A stretch of 64,000 bases of DNA from Lasiosphaeris hirsuta (GCA_030549175.1 JAUKUA010000002.1:1798001-1862000); one strand, 5' to 3'. Positions 22,623 to 33,839 are shown, counted from the stretch's first letter. The notes: generated by a model from the sequence alone, not told the origin. Translations and numbers: made by a program.

Positions 22623-22904
22623 GTTGGGTACCTACGAGCCTAAACGCATGTCTTAGTTATCAAATCATTTCATATCTATAGCACATGACTATACTCTTAC
22701 TTCTTCGCTCAAAGCACTTCTCAATATTACGCCGGACCGCTAGCCGTCCCCGAAACTGACTGAAATCCCATGCCTCAAATGTCGTGACACCCTCTTCACG
22801 TGCACGTGATGGCACCATCCTAACCAGGTTGAAGTATTCGGGGCGTTACATGGAACCCAGCAAGACTTCAGATTAAAGCGCACCGGCTTCTCGACTTCCC
22901 TCAG

Positions 22905-23910
22905 TGTTGCGGGCGGTTGACGGTGCGGGATGTGAGCACGGCGCGAGGTGGCGTTGCATGAGTTTCAGTTTTTGTACTCGGGTACGGGGCACTTTGATAA
23001 GCCTCGTGAGTTGGATGTGCCGGGGGCGGAGAGCTTCAGGGGGGAGGTGGTGCACTCGGCTAGGTGGCGGCCGGTGGAGCCGAGGGGGAAGAAGGTTGTT
23101 GTCTTTGGGAATGGGTGCACGGCGACTGTGCGGGAGACGGAGCATCTGACACAGATTGTGCGGTCTCCGCATTGGGTCATGCCCCCTATCGACAAGGTCA
23201 TCCCGTCGTCGGTGAGGATGATGCTGCAGCTCACGCCGGGCATGTTGAGGGTTCAGAGGTTTTATCATCTTTTGGTTGACTGAGAATGCCTACCATGGAT
23301 TCCCCTCGACCAAGGCTGCTGTGACCTTTAGGAAGCGTCACCAAGCGAGAGCCGAGAGGCACATGCGCAACGCCGCACCCGAAAAGTATCACGATATCCT
23401 GGTTCCCAAGTTTGAGCTCGGGTGTAAGAGGCGAACCTTTGACTCCGGGTACCTCGAGAGCTTGCATTTACCCAACATAACTCTAACCAACGAGCCAGCC
23501 GTTGAGGTCTTGGAGAACGGCGTGCGCATGCGCAGCGGCGAGGTGGTCGAGGCAGACGTTCATCGATCCTGGATGGGGTGGAGATCGTTGGCCGTGGCCG
23601 AGAGACTTTGCAGCAGCACTTGGAAGGCTTTTGTCGGACCAGAAGCGTACAACTTTGCAGCTCTCAGCGGCTTTCCCAACTTTTTCCTGCTCCTCGGTAA
23701 GCCCCCTTTTCTTGGACCCACCCGAAGAAAGTCGTGGTTAACTCAACCTTGATGTAGGGCCGAATACCACCAACGGGTCATACTTCAGCAGTAATGGCTA
23801 TCGCTGCGCGTTATCCGTCCGGTGCTTGAGGGGAAGGCGTCCGTTGTTGACCTTGAGCGTTCGGCCGAGGAGGCTTATGACGAGAAATATCCAAAATCTC
23901 CCATATCGGT
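22905..23910 (+). pseudogene. Decayed flavin-dependent (Baeyer-Villiger type) monooxygenase
   Basis: Successive fragments match a BVMO: RLTVRDVST (22919), LYSGTGHFDKPRELDVPG (22970), RGKKVVVFGNGCTAT (second Rossmann fold, 23080), HLTQIVRSPHWVMPPID (23140), FPSTKAAVTFRKRHQARAER (23300), PKFELGCKRRTFDSGYLESL (23407), FVGPEAYNFAALSGFPNFF (23630). After a 56-nt intron-like gap at about 23698-23757 come GPNTT and VIRPVLEGKASVVDLERSAE (23810). The FAD-binding N-terminus is absent, codons expected between GNGCTAT and VRE are deleted, and frameshifts lie near 22945, 23280, 23570 and 23800. It cannot make an enzyme. Its position beside an SDR is typical of fungal ketone-oxidation loci. Confidence 0.8.
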
Positions 23911-24330
23911 TTGCCGCAACAGCTCTCTTGGCCATAGTGGCAGTATTTAGACCTCCTGGAAGTGAACTACCCATCATAGCTCTTTTACAGAGCGTTGGTA
24001 GCGCAACGGGGCTGCTAAGTAGGTAAAGCAGGCCGAAAGGGATGTAGCCCGATGCCCATGGACCAGGGAAAGATAATAATACTGTCTGTGTACATACAAA
24101 ATGCAGGTCTGCACCGTGAAGCTCTGAACAAGTTCAAGCTTTAACTGTAGAAGACATGACCAGAATGACGATTAAAATAGAAACAAGCTATCAAAGTTTA
24201 CGGGTCGAACCTCTTAACGTTCCTCGGCCTCCGTCGGGCAAATGATGTGATAAGTTTTTTCCATCTCATCATAATCCGCTTCGTCTCATCATCACCCGAA
24301 GCCGATTTACTTCTTAAACAACGCGAATCT
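23911..24330. other. Intergenic, no gene seen
   Basis: The DNA is moderately AT-rich and includes the likely promoter of the next gene. In-frame codons upstream of 24331 (from 24247) are hydrophobic and unlike the rest of the downstream protein, so they are taken as untranslated. Confidence 0.4.
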
Positions 24331-25158
24331 ATGGCCATCCCAACGCCCCAAACAAATTCTGAGGGCTCAGTGTCCAGCAACCAGTCCTCGCGGACTACGG
24401 ACAGCCAAATATCCCAAGTCGCCACCTGCCCCGTCGCTCAGTCTGCTCTCAGGCTGAAATTAGAACGAGAGAACCGGCACCGCTTCGACTACGTCCACTA
24501 CATCAGACAACAGCGCTTTCCGAATATCTCTCAGAAAAGCGCGTCTAAACGAGCCGAGACTATGATGGTGGAGCGAAAAGTAAAGGAGAAAAGGCGTGAA
24601 TCAAGGAAAAAAAACGAAGAGCTCGAAAGGGAGATGGCAGAGATCATGCAGCAGGAAAATCGCCGGAAGCATCACGGGAAAAAGCGACGAAGTACTTGGG
24701 GCTGGGGCTGGGGCTGGGCGGAATGGCCCCCCTGCAACACGAACAACTCAGGGCCAGGCTCCCGCCATGTCCAGACTGAGGTCGAGCTTGATGAAATGCA
24801 GGCAACAACAGAGGCTCCCCGAAAGCCAAGCCCACAACCAAAGTCGACAAACGATGTCGAGCCCCCCAATCCCAATCCCGACCAGCCCCCGCCCAATCCC
24901 CTTATGGATACCCTTTACAGGCTGGTACAATTCGGCGAAGATGGCGACGAGATTGTGGTGCCTCCACCTCAGCCTACGACGACGGCGACAGACCCCGGGC
25001 CTGAGGTAGCGAATACCCTCGAGTCTCTTTACAGGGAGGTACAATTCGGCGAAGATGGAAATGAGATTGTGAATCCTCCATCTACGCTAACGGCCAAAAA
25101 TTCCAGGGCTGGGGCAAAGAAGCGAAGGCGCCGTTTTTGCTTCTTGTGGTGTTGGTGA
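24331..25158 (+). CDS. Orphan coiled-coil protein with duplicated FGEDG motif
   Basis: No family is recognised. From the ATG at 24331 the protein is 275 residues: a Ser/Thr/Gln-rich N-terminus, a conserved-looking RFDYVHYIRQQRFPNIS block, a strongly charged helical stretch (KEKRRESRKKNEELEREMAE, likely coiled coil), a WGWGWGW tract, a Pro/Asn-rich linker, and a 15-residue motif present twice, LYRLVQFGEDGDEIV (24913-24957) and LYREVQFGEDGNEIV (25027-25071). It ends in a basic and aromatic tail (KKRRRRFCFLWCW). An earlier in-frame ATG at 24247 would add 28 hydrophobic residues. The near-identical DNA of the two motifs indicates a recent internal duplication. The basic patches would suit nuclear location, but that is guesswork. 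Confidence 0.6.
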   Translation: MAIPTPQTNSEGSVSSNQSSRTTDSQISQVATCPVAQSALRLKLERENRHRFDYVHYIRQQRFPNISQKSASKRAETMMVERKVKEKRRESRKKNEELEREMAEIMQQENRRKHHGKKRRSTWGWGWGWAEWPPCNTNNSGPGSRHVQTEVELDEMQATTEAPRKPSPQPKSTNDVEPPNPNPDQPPPNPLMDTLYRLVQFGEDGDEIVVPPPQPTTTATDPGPEVANTLESLYREVQFGEDGNEIVNPPSTLTAKNSRAGAKKRRRRFCFLWCW

Positions 25159-25440
25159 GCGTTGAAGCACAACGGCTAGCCATTTCTCATTTTTGGAAGA
25201 TATCTCTTTTGGAATGGATCAAGGTAAGCTCCCCCCCTCCCCCCCCCCCCCCCCCATGTGAAACCAGGGCACTCCAAAAAAGCGCACAGCTGATATCCGC
25301 TCCCAGGTGGTCCCCCATATGCTTGGCGACCCTATCCACCCACCCACACCACCTCCACCATCTCCACTACCCCACGCAAGCCACAAAACAATTACAAACC
25401 TTTAACCGCTCGGCGAAGCTATTCCTCAACAATTCAGCAA
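25159..25440. other. Intergenic with a 17-C run
   Basis: The stretch has an uninterrupted run of 17 C at 25239-25255, then a (ccacc)-rich area at 25335-25370. No gene is seen. Confidence 0.5.
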
Positions 25441-25534
25441 GGGCCGCTGGTCTAGTGGCATGATTCCGCTTAATAGGGTTACACCCTACAGCAGTGTTTG
25501 CGATAGGTCTCGGGCTCAAGTCCCGGGTGGCCCC
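25441..25534 (+). tRNA. tRNA-Pro-like gene with intron, probably decayed
   Basis: The body matches a fungal proline tRNA. The acceptor arms gggccgc / gtggccc pair fully (one G-U), box A tggtctagtgg is perfect, and the T arm tcggg-ctcaagt-cccgg closes (one G-U). Pol III terminator tttt follows at about 25537. The anticodon arm is damaged: the 5' stem is ccgc where ctcgc is expected, the 3' side reads gcgat, and the loop reads ttaatag rather than a loop holding AGG, TGG or CGG. About 20 nt of intron-like sequence (gggttacaccctac..) follows. Box B has C for the usual T. Either a pseudogene or a tRNA with an altered anticodon loop. Confidence 0.6.
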
Positions 25535-25586
25535 TTCTTTTTGATGGATTGCTCTACTCATGGCCTCTTGGCACCCATGTACAGTA

Positions 25587-27921
25587 CTAGATGATCTCGT
25601 TGTCTCCAAATTGGAGTGTGGTCTTCCCAATCACCATCCCATGGCAAGTGGCCCTGAAGTACATGTATCCCAGATCGTCATCTAGGACCAGCTCAAACAC
25701 AAGTTCGGCCCGCCAGACCTGCTCCCCCACAGAGGGAAAGAGCGAGTTATAGGTGTGCTTAGCTTCAAAGATGCTGAAATCGACAGCGGTCAGATCCGCG
25801 GTGGCGTTCCCAATTTGCTTGACCCCTATAGTAATGACGACACGCTAGTATCACTGGGGTACCTCATCAAACTGGCAAAAGCTGAGAATAGGATGTGAAA
25901 CTCACCCGCATCATGTATTCTTTCTGGAGCAACGGCTAGCTCGCTCTGGTATATCGAAACCGACCATTTCCTCGTATCATATTTGGTAAAGTTCCTCTGA
26001 AGTTCGCCGGTCTGCTTCGTCATACCCGTTGCAATGGTCTCCCCCTGAAATTATTAGATTGAACGTGTTAGCACCCTACCTAGTCAGACAAGACACGCAT
26101 TATGAAATGAGCAAGAGTGCCCCACTTACGCGATTCACAATCCACTGTGCGAACCCCCTCGTCATCTTTTCCCCTGTCCACGCGTCAATGTAGCTAAACT
26201 CGTCGTCATCTCCTAGCCGGAAGGTTTGCGCTATTTCGACGCCGATGTGGAAGCGGCTTCTCTTCTCCTTGACGATATTCCCTTCAAGACCTCGCAGCGT
26301 GGCACCGAGACAAATCGCTTCCCACCTGACCCATGAAGACGTCAGCAAAATGAGGGTAGCAAGCAGCAGGGCTCCAAAGAAACTCACGACTTGTTGGGCG
26401 CGATCAGCTCGATATTGCCAGCCTGACACCAACTCTGAAGTTTTCTGAACAAATACAGAGACTCGCCAAATCCACCAACAAGGACCACCAGCTTAGGCCA
26501 GGTTAGCTACACCTAAAGATTATCATCCCTGCTAGCCTAACATTGACATACACTGACTCGGAGGCTGCCTTCTGCCCGCGTTGCTCTGACTTGCTGCTCA
26601 AGGAGACTAATGATCTTCTCAACGGTTGGGTCAAAGAGTGCTTCGAGCTCGTCGCTGCAACGTGTCAGTATCGTAACCTGGAGGGTCTTTTCTTTTTTTT
26701 TTTTTTTTTTTTTTTTTTCACATACTCTGTTAGGATGACTTCATAATCATCTGCAGAGTAGTAGTCCGAGTCCTCAGCACGGTCCATTTTGAGAGTCAAC
26801 CGATTGATCTGCTCATACTCAGACTCGCCAAAAGACCGTTTGATCGCTTCGAAATCCAGCATGAACTTAGAGTTGGGCCCTGTCTTCGAGGAGTCAAGCT
26901 CGGTAAAGGCTGAGCCGAATCGATCACACATGAGCTTGTAAAAGGCACGATCGATGGTCGTGGAGCCACACTTGCCCCCTTTGGTTGTTTGACGAGGGTC
27001 AGGACCTAAAGACACTAATAGTAGAAAAGGAGGCGAACAACTGACCCTTGCTGACACAAGCCTGCTTGAGGCTAAGCCTAGGATAGACGGTCTGAATCTG
27101 GTACGATGCAAGATCCTAAGAAGCGTCATGTTAGCGAGATGCAAAACAAACTTGAACCCGGTGACATGACTCACAACGGTTCCACCTCCGCAGTCGCACA
27201 CAAGAACACCATTCCCGGGTTTGATGAGCGGATGTGAGCCGCGGGAATTCATGGACCGAATTGACGCGATCGCAGCCGCCTCGGGCTCCCTGATCAGGTG
27301 GATGCTGTCCCCTCTTCTCGATCCGAATCCCGCCTCGACAGCAGCATCTTTTGTGGCATTATCGGCTCGGACAGACCACAGGGCCGGCAGTGTAATCCAG
27401 AACTCGATCGGCGTCACGGCGAGGATGCTGTGCGAAAGCTTCTGCTCCAGCGTCTTCATCAAGAACTTGTACAACTCGGCGAGGTAATCTCTGACGACTT
27501 TCTGAGCAGTCATCCCACGCGGCACCCGCAACAGCCCGGGACCTTCAAATTTCTGCAGGATTTCGGTGTCATCGAACCCCGTGATCTCGGTGTGTCTGTC
27601 GAGGAGTAGCTTGGTCCAGCAGTACGCCGTCGTCCCTGGCTGGATTCCGTATCCCCATTCTGTCGTCTCACCATAGGCGATGCGTGAGGGAACCTGCAGT
27701 TCGTGTTGGTAGCGTCTGTTGCGTGAGCCCCAGCCGGAGACGAAGTTGACGTCTTCGGGCTTGGTGGTTGTTGACATAGCATAGCTAATGCCTTGGTCGC
27801 GTCAGCAGGTAGCAGGTGGGTGAGGGAGCAGTTGGCCAGGGGTATATTCCTACTGACCTGAGAAGGTTGTGCCGTAGTCGATTCCGACAATGAGACGCTT
27901 TCCGGGCGCCTCTGCAGGCAT
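25587..27921 (-). CDS. HSP70-like (HSPA12-type) ATPase, nine exons
   Basis: Exons, 5' to 3' on the minus strand: 27921-27858, 27791-27175, 27115-27046, 27005-26726, 26654-26558, 26491-26388, 26325-26130, 26044-25906, 25825-25587; 601 residues. Phase holds at all eight junctions. Actin/HSP70 ATPase landmarks: phosphate-1 loop VGIDYGTTFSG (12-22), IREPEAAAI, phosphate-2 DCGGGTVD (221-228) and adenosine motif LVVLVGGFGES (377-387), followed by LGATLRGLE. The classical peptide-binding domain and EEVD tail are absent, as in the short fungal HSPA12-like family, which often sits near NLR and HET genes. Introns are 40-85 nt; the fourth (26725-26655) contains a run of 26 A on the coding strand. The gene converges on the tRNA-Pro-like locus, 52 bp away. 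Confidence 0.92.
26693..26718. repeat. 26-nt T run inside an HSP70 intron
   Basis: T(26) on the plus strand lies about 6 nt after the donor of intron 4 of the HSP70-like gene. On the transcript it is a long A tract. Confidence 0.9.
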
Positions 27922-29107
27922 CTTCCTGGCGGTGGCAATAACTGATCACACTTGGATGGAGGTTTGGGGCTGAGTATTCCTTGACCTTTACAGATCTTGA
28001 GATATTTTTGTCTTTGGGTTGCTTTGGCCTTATTTAACATTGCGCCCCAGAAAAAGGGAAAGAAATAACTGTTGACTCCCCCTCCTGCGGCGCCTTATAA
28101 GGCAGCAAGGTAGGCCTGTGAGCAAACAGCCGCCGGGAGAGCCATTGGTTAGCAACTTGGTGCAAGAAAACGTGGTCGACGGCCAACAGCAGCCAACAGT
28201 AAGTATCCTCTGTCTCACAACGGGGTACGGGGGTACATAACCTTACCTTGGACATCCAATTGGACTTTTTTGTTATAATTGCTACCACGCAACGGTTTTA
28301 CTCAACCATAGGGCAGTTAAACAGATGCAAAATGGAAATTTTCAGGCAAGTCTAAGCCCAAGTTTCTTTGGCACTATGTGACACCTTAGCTTTTTACTCC
28401 TCTTTTCTTTGCTGGTAAAAATACTAAGAAGTTGAAGCAGTAATTTCAACACATGTTCATTCACTTCGTGAATGTTAGCAAAGGTAGGTAGCTTCGATGT
28501 AGTACCCAAATCTCAGCTTTTTTTGCCTTGGGCATCCTGGCCTACATGCCTTCGATGCAACACGACATTTGGCCTTTGCACATGTTGCTCCAGCTCCCCC
28601 AAACCCCTCAAAGGATAAAGTGCTGAGGCCTACTGGGGCCTCATGCGGGGTTTGGGGAGTTGTGTTGGGCTCTTGTCTGGTAATTCGCCCCCGGATTGCA
28701 TCTGGCCAGTTCCACGGATGCAGATCGTGGCCTAGAAGCGGGAAACCAAGACACGATCATGCCCATGGACCACCCATCCCCACCGTTGATGAATTGGCAC
28801 TGCAGCGGCGCAAGTGGCCACTTATATCAGGATTCGTGGAGACCTCGAGTCTCCGGGCCAGTGGGAGGCGGTGCCACCACACCAACTCTGGTGCTGTCCA
28901 ATAAAGGGAATGAAGGGACATGGTCACTGCAGGATGAACTGAGAGGGGCCATCTTGTGTGTCGACTTAAGACTGGACAACAAAAAGGGCTAGCTTCGACA
29001 ATCCATCTTCGTGCACCACCGAGCCTGGCAATTGCGCCGAAGACCAAACAAAACATTGTCAAGAAGAACGACACACCAAGTTTCCCAAGGGCCCCGCCAC
29101 TCGGATC
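27922..29107. promoter_or_regulatory. Divergent spacer between HSP70-like and coiled-coil genes
   Basis: The two genes fire away from each other across 1.19 kb. A TA-richer block at 28290-28560 contains runs of tttt and gtaggtagctt. The 28600-29050 part has short frames without family signal. No heat-shock element array (nGAAn repeats) could be read with confidence upstream of the HSP70-like gene. Confidence 0.4.
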
Positions 29108-30931
29108 ATGGCGCCTCCTGGCATCATGGATGACCTGGGTAGGCTAGCGTTTTGGCGGAGCAACAGCACAAAATCATTTGTTTCCACACCGTCAACCTTG
29201 AGTCGGCAAACGGAGGAGCACACCGCCAGACTGGAAAAGTTGTTTCAGGAACGCGAAGATCGAGAAAAGGAACATCGGCGGGAGGTATCGGCACTCACAC
29301 GCGAGGTCGCTGAATACAAGAGGCGTGAAGAATCAACAGCATTGTCTTACAGAACCGAGCAGGAAGAGGAATTTAGACGCAAAATACGGTCGCTCGAGAA
29401 CGAGATCGGCGATGTAAAGGCGCAACGCCAGGCCAGGGAATCCTTGCTCAATGACGAGATACAAAATCTGAACAAGACAGTGGAAGACAGCAAGGGGGAG
29501 AACTCGTCGCTCAGCGACCGCGTGGCTGAGCTGAAGACAGCCGAGAGAGGGCATCGTCAAGCAGAGACGGCTCACCTTGAAAAGATTGCCAAACTAGAAA
29601 AGAAGGTGCAAAGACAGACCGACAAGATCTCCACGCTCGAGAGCGGAATTAACTCGCTCAACGACCAAATCGAAACTGCTTCGAAGACGGCCAAAGAACA
29701 CCATGAGCGCGAGGAATCAAGATGGACCGCCGAGGTCACGGAGGCGAAGAAGGAGCTGGAAAAATACTGGTGGCAGGTATCGCAACTCGAGCCCGAGGTC
29801 GTGCGCTTGCAGCAAGAAAACAAACGACTCGATCAGGCCCGTAGAAAGGCCAGCGCTAGGGTTAAAGAGCTGGAGGCCGAGCTGAGAGAAAAGGTGGAGC
29901 TGGCGCACAATTACGCCAAAACCATCTTGGACAAGAACAAGAACTTCGCCGCATCCGATGCTGACATCAAGGCCTGGTTCCAAAGCCGAAGCAAGAGCTG
30001 GTATGGCTGGGCCCGAGACTTTGCCCACTCGGATCCGGGAAAAATCGCCGCACTGCCGCTAAAGGAAAAGGAAGAGTTCTTGAGCGCCACGACGCCATTT
30101 GTCCTTCTCGAGAAAGAAGGGCTTCCACAGGAACTGGTCGGGAAGAAGCGGACAGTACACGTCTTACTCCACGCCATGCTAGCCAACTCCATCTGCACCG
30201 ACGCCATCGCATCGCCCTTTTGGTACCTGGAGGCCATCAATCAAGGGAGCGATCCGACTCTTCCAGCCGAGGAAGGAATGGGGAACTTGTATAAACTGCT
30301 CACCTCACGTCAGTACCCCCTGAACCGCCTTATCAAACCCAAGCAAGCAGCCAAGCAAAGTAGCTAACAAGCGCCAGTCCGCGAGCCCGAAGCCCACCAA
30401 TGGCGCGCCACCATGTCTCGCATCATGTCGACCAGCGGCATTGGGCAGTCAGGCAACCTGCGCGCCAAGGGCGCCGGAGCCCTAGAGGAGACCTCCCAAC
30501 TAGCGTCCTACCGACGCCAATACGCCCAACACCTCGCGACCGCATTCCTCAAAGGCCCCTCCCGTTTTCTACTCCGCGACAAGCTCACGGACACCTGCGC
30601 GGGACGACTGACGGAAGAGATTGACAACGCGCTCAAGTTCTCGGTTACTCTTTGGTCAGGCCGTTCAGATATACAGATGGAGGGACTGGAGGACTTCCAA
30701 GAACGGTTTCAGGGGAAGTTCAAGCAGGGCTCGGACGAGATGGAGTTGCATCGGGGGAACAAGGGGGAAGATGTGAAGGCGTATAGGGACCAGCCCATTC
30801 TGGTGGTAGTGCAGCCCGCCATTGTTGCCCTCGGGACTGAAGAAGGGGACGAGTATGACTCGGCGAGGAGGGTTTGGATGAAGGCACAGGTCAATGTGAT
30901 GGAGCCAACTCCAACTGACATGGTGCTATAA
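29108..30931 (+). CDS. Long coiled-coil protein with conserved C-terminal domain, function unknown
   Basis: Two exons (29108-30308 and 30378-30931) give about 584 residues. The 69-nt intron has branch point gctaac ten bases before its AG, and splicing yields LTS|LREPEAHQWRATMSRIMST in frame, uniting two frames that would otherwise look like separate genes. Residues about 30-290 are almost continuous heptad-rich coiled coil (EEHTARLEKLFQEREDREKE and onward). A globular part follows: IKAWFQSRSKSWYGWARDFA, HVLLHAMLANSICTDAI and, near the end, PILVVVQPAIVALGTEEGDE. I recognise this only as a fungal hypothetical family. The start may be ATG 29108 or 29126. No membrane segment or signal peptide is seen. 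Confidence 0.85.
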
Positions 30932-31255
30932 GGCAGAGGAGAGGAATGGGGCATGTTCAGGGGCGTTTGGTGTTCTGGATTGCCTGGAGAGTACCATACT
31001 ACGGCATCATGATTTGACTCGGCAGTGAAGGTAGCTGGTGTGATTTCCCCCCATTCAGTGCCGATAAAGCTACTACCACTTCCAATCTCTGACTCGTCTT
31101 TCGATTAACATATTACTGTACCATTACCCCTTTTCAGGTAGACCGTCCCCCACAAACCCCCCAACCCCCCCAACACCCAAACCCGAGCGTCCAAACGCCC
31201 CAACCACAATGCAGCCCAGAAACCAAAACACTCCTCAAAGCCAAAACCCGACCCA
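30932..31255. other. Convergent 3' region
   Basis: The 324 bp lie between the stop codons of two convergent genes. A C-rich tract (ccccccaaccc) occurs at 31150-31175. No further gene is seen. Confidence 0.5.
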
Positions 31256-32495
31256 TCAATGCCCAGGTGACCGATCTGGCGACCGATCCGGCAACTCATG
31301 CACGACCCTCTCCACCGGCTCAGTCGACATCTCCGCGGCCGGGGGCACACCGCCCGCCTGCTGAAAATAATCACCAGGCTGTGGGACCCCCGGGCCCGAC
31401 ACCGCCGAGACCTGATCCGCCGACGGGCCCGACGTCGCCGGGGGGCCGCCGTAGGGGCTGTACGCGCTGAAGGGCAGGGGGGACGCGAACCCGGGCGAGG
31501 TGGGCGAGTGGGGGGTTGCGAATAGGGCCGTGGTCCCGACCGGCTTGAGGATGCTATTCCGGGGGTCGAGTCGGGAGGCCTGGCGCGGCTGCTCGAGGGT
31601 GGGTAGGCCCCGCAGTTGGCTCGGATCGGAGCGCTTGGTCTTGTCGCGCTTGCGGAGAGTGAGCCAGGTTATCAGCGCCGCGAGGAGGGCGAACCCGATG
31701 ACGCCGCCCACGACACCGCCGACGATCGCGCCGATAGGGGGGTCGGAAGATGTCGAGGCGGGATAGGGGTTGGGATATGGCGTTGGTGGTTCCGTGTCGT
31801 CGTCTCCCGTCACGGTGCTCGTAGATGCGCGGCTGGAGGCTCCCGAGGATGTTGGGTTGGCGAATAGAGGCGCTCGGTACTGCACCGCGCCGCATCCGAT
31901 GATGGACTGGTACGGTAGGTCAAAATAGGTCAGGATGTTGCAAAACTGGGAGGCTGAGTTGCTGCTGTAAGAGGGAAAGGCGCGGTCAGCCTGGAGGCCT
32001 TCTCAGTGGGCGGAAGGAGACTCACCAGCAGTCCGTCGACACCCCCTTACCGCTGCACAATCCTTGTTGAAAGGCAGTGAAGTCTAAACAAGCCGTGGCT
32101 ATGTGGCATGCAGTATCCGTGGAAGCGCAACATCCGACATGTCCAGCAGCGGTGCTGCAAATGAGGCCATACTGGCATCGGATCGGGTCAGCTATTACGG
32201 GGAGTCCGGGTCAGTAACTTGTGCAAAGACGGCATCTTCCAAATAGCGAGTACAGACAGAGGACTCCCGAGACATAGGCGCAATTAGTCAACAAGTTCTG
32301 TCTCTTGTGCAGACCAACTTCACCACCCGGCGCCGCGGTTGGGGCAGGGTTCTTCCCCCATGGGATCTGAGGGGGCTGAGGCCCGAGGCCGGTTTCGCGA
32401 GCTTGCTTCCAGGTTCCAATCACATTTCCATGACAGGCGAGCGGGAGGATAAGGAGGGATGGCAAATGCCAAAGTTGGATAATTGAGTGCTTCAT
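31256..32495 (-). CDS. Cys-rich single-pass membrane protein (signal peptide, TM, Pro-rich tail)
   Basis: Three exons (32495-32258, 32191-32026, 31964-31256) encode 370 residues; the two introns are 66 and 61 nt and in phase. The N-terminus MKHSIIQLWHLPSLLILPLA is a signal peptide. The ectodomain carries regularly spaced cysteines (CQYGLIC, HVGCC, CHIATACLDF, CSG, DCCSNSASQFCN and IIGCGAVQ), followed by a Ser/Thr-rich stalk. One Gly-rich transmembrane helix (IGAIVGGVVGGVIGFALLAA) leads to a basic stop-transfer (LRKRDKTKRS) and a Pro/Ser-rich cytoplasmic tail of about 130 residues. The layout resembles fungal wall-stress-sensor-like surface proteins, but the cysteine pattern is not the WSC pattern. 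Function unknown; location at the plasma membrane is inferred. Confidence 0.82.
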
Positions 32496-33839
32496 AGAGA
32501 TGATGGGGGGCATATCATCGCCCGATGTAGAGCTAGCAATATGACAAGAGCCCTTGAGATTGAAAGAAAACATCAACCTCCCCGCTGTGGAGTTGAGGCG
32601 GAGAGGGCATCTAATGGCTGCCATGATTGGGAGCTGCGTTGCGCAGTGGAGCTCGTGGAAATGCTGAGGTTGTGGGCAAGACAAAGGAAGGTGGCATTCC
32701 AGACACAACTTGAGGAAGTCGCTTAACCGCTGGCAGGGCCATGCCGCCCAGAGCCGGAATCAGCGATTGGCGAGGGGTTGCAATTTGACAACAAAGAAGG
32801 CAGAGTTCCCACCAGAGCTCAGGGGCAGAGCTTACCAGCTCCGGGAGCACTTGCTGAGTCTAGATCTCATTGGCAGGAGCATCCAGCTTGGCGAGAGACT
32901 CGGATGCGTTCGAACTTGGACTCGCAGAATTGGCAAAATAAGCCCAATCCGGGTAGTTCGGTGGGAACAACACCATAAAGATCCAATGAGATAGTATCAA
33001 AATTGACTTATTTATATCTTGGGTGGCTTTCTGGGGTCAGCGGGTGGAATTTGTCCTTCATGTCTCATAGGGGGCCCCTGTTTTGTCTGTGGTTTGGAAG
33101 CTAGATATCTAGTCGCATCAGGCCTAACAAACACGGCAACCATGCTTGATCCTGTAAATCCAATGAGCCTCATGTAAAAGATGTCAACGCTTGCTAGGTT
33201 GTTTGGCGGGAAGTGATTCCGAGCGTTGGCAGTTGTGTTGCTGCTGTCTGCGTATTGACGACACCACTGCGTCAACGTTACCCCTATTTCTCACCTCGAG
33301 AATGAGGCTCCGTGACATAACCCGGTCATCATCACCTCAAGCTGCTTCAAGACCAAGTGTTGCGATGCGCCATTTTGGGTCATATTTACGCCAAATCGTG
33401 CATGGTCCGAGGAAGTGCAAGCTGCTGATATTGGGTAGTCATCCAAGTGGTATTTACCCGGCGCGACGACCCGGGTGCTGTTCCCCATGGAGAGAGCCGA
33501 GGCCCGTTCCACCAGTGGGAGGGTAATTAACAAGAGCGGAGGAAGAGAAAATGAAATCTGGGGAGTTTATGCCATCTCGCCCGGCAAATAGATTTGCCAT
33601 TATAGCCCGCGATATTGGCAACTCTGTTTGTACTCTGCGGACCTGGATTCGCTGCTCCGAGCCGTCGTTTGCATCGGCGGGGGAGCATTGCGCTCCGCTC
33701 GAGCGATTTTACATTCCTCTTATACCATAGGGCCGACCCCGTGGTGGCATCGTTCTTGCTGAATCGTGGCCAAGATCTCAAGGATTTTGCGGAAGATTCG
33801 ACCTCAACATCGATACCGGCCCTCCAGTTGACAGGCATC
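32496..33839. other. Intergenic, no gene seen
   Basis: Only short frames without family signal occur. The last 225 bp are open in frame with the downstream secreted protein but lack a signal peptide, so they are read as leader DNA. Confidence 0.45.
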
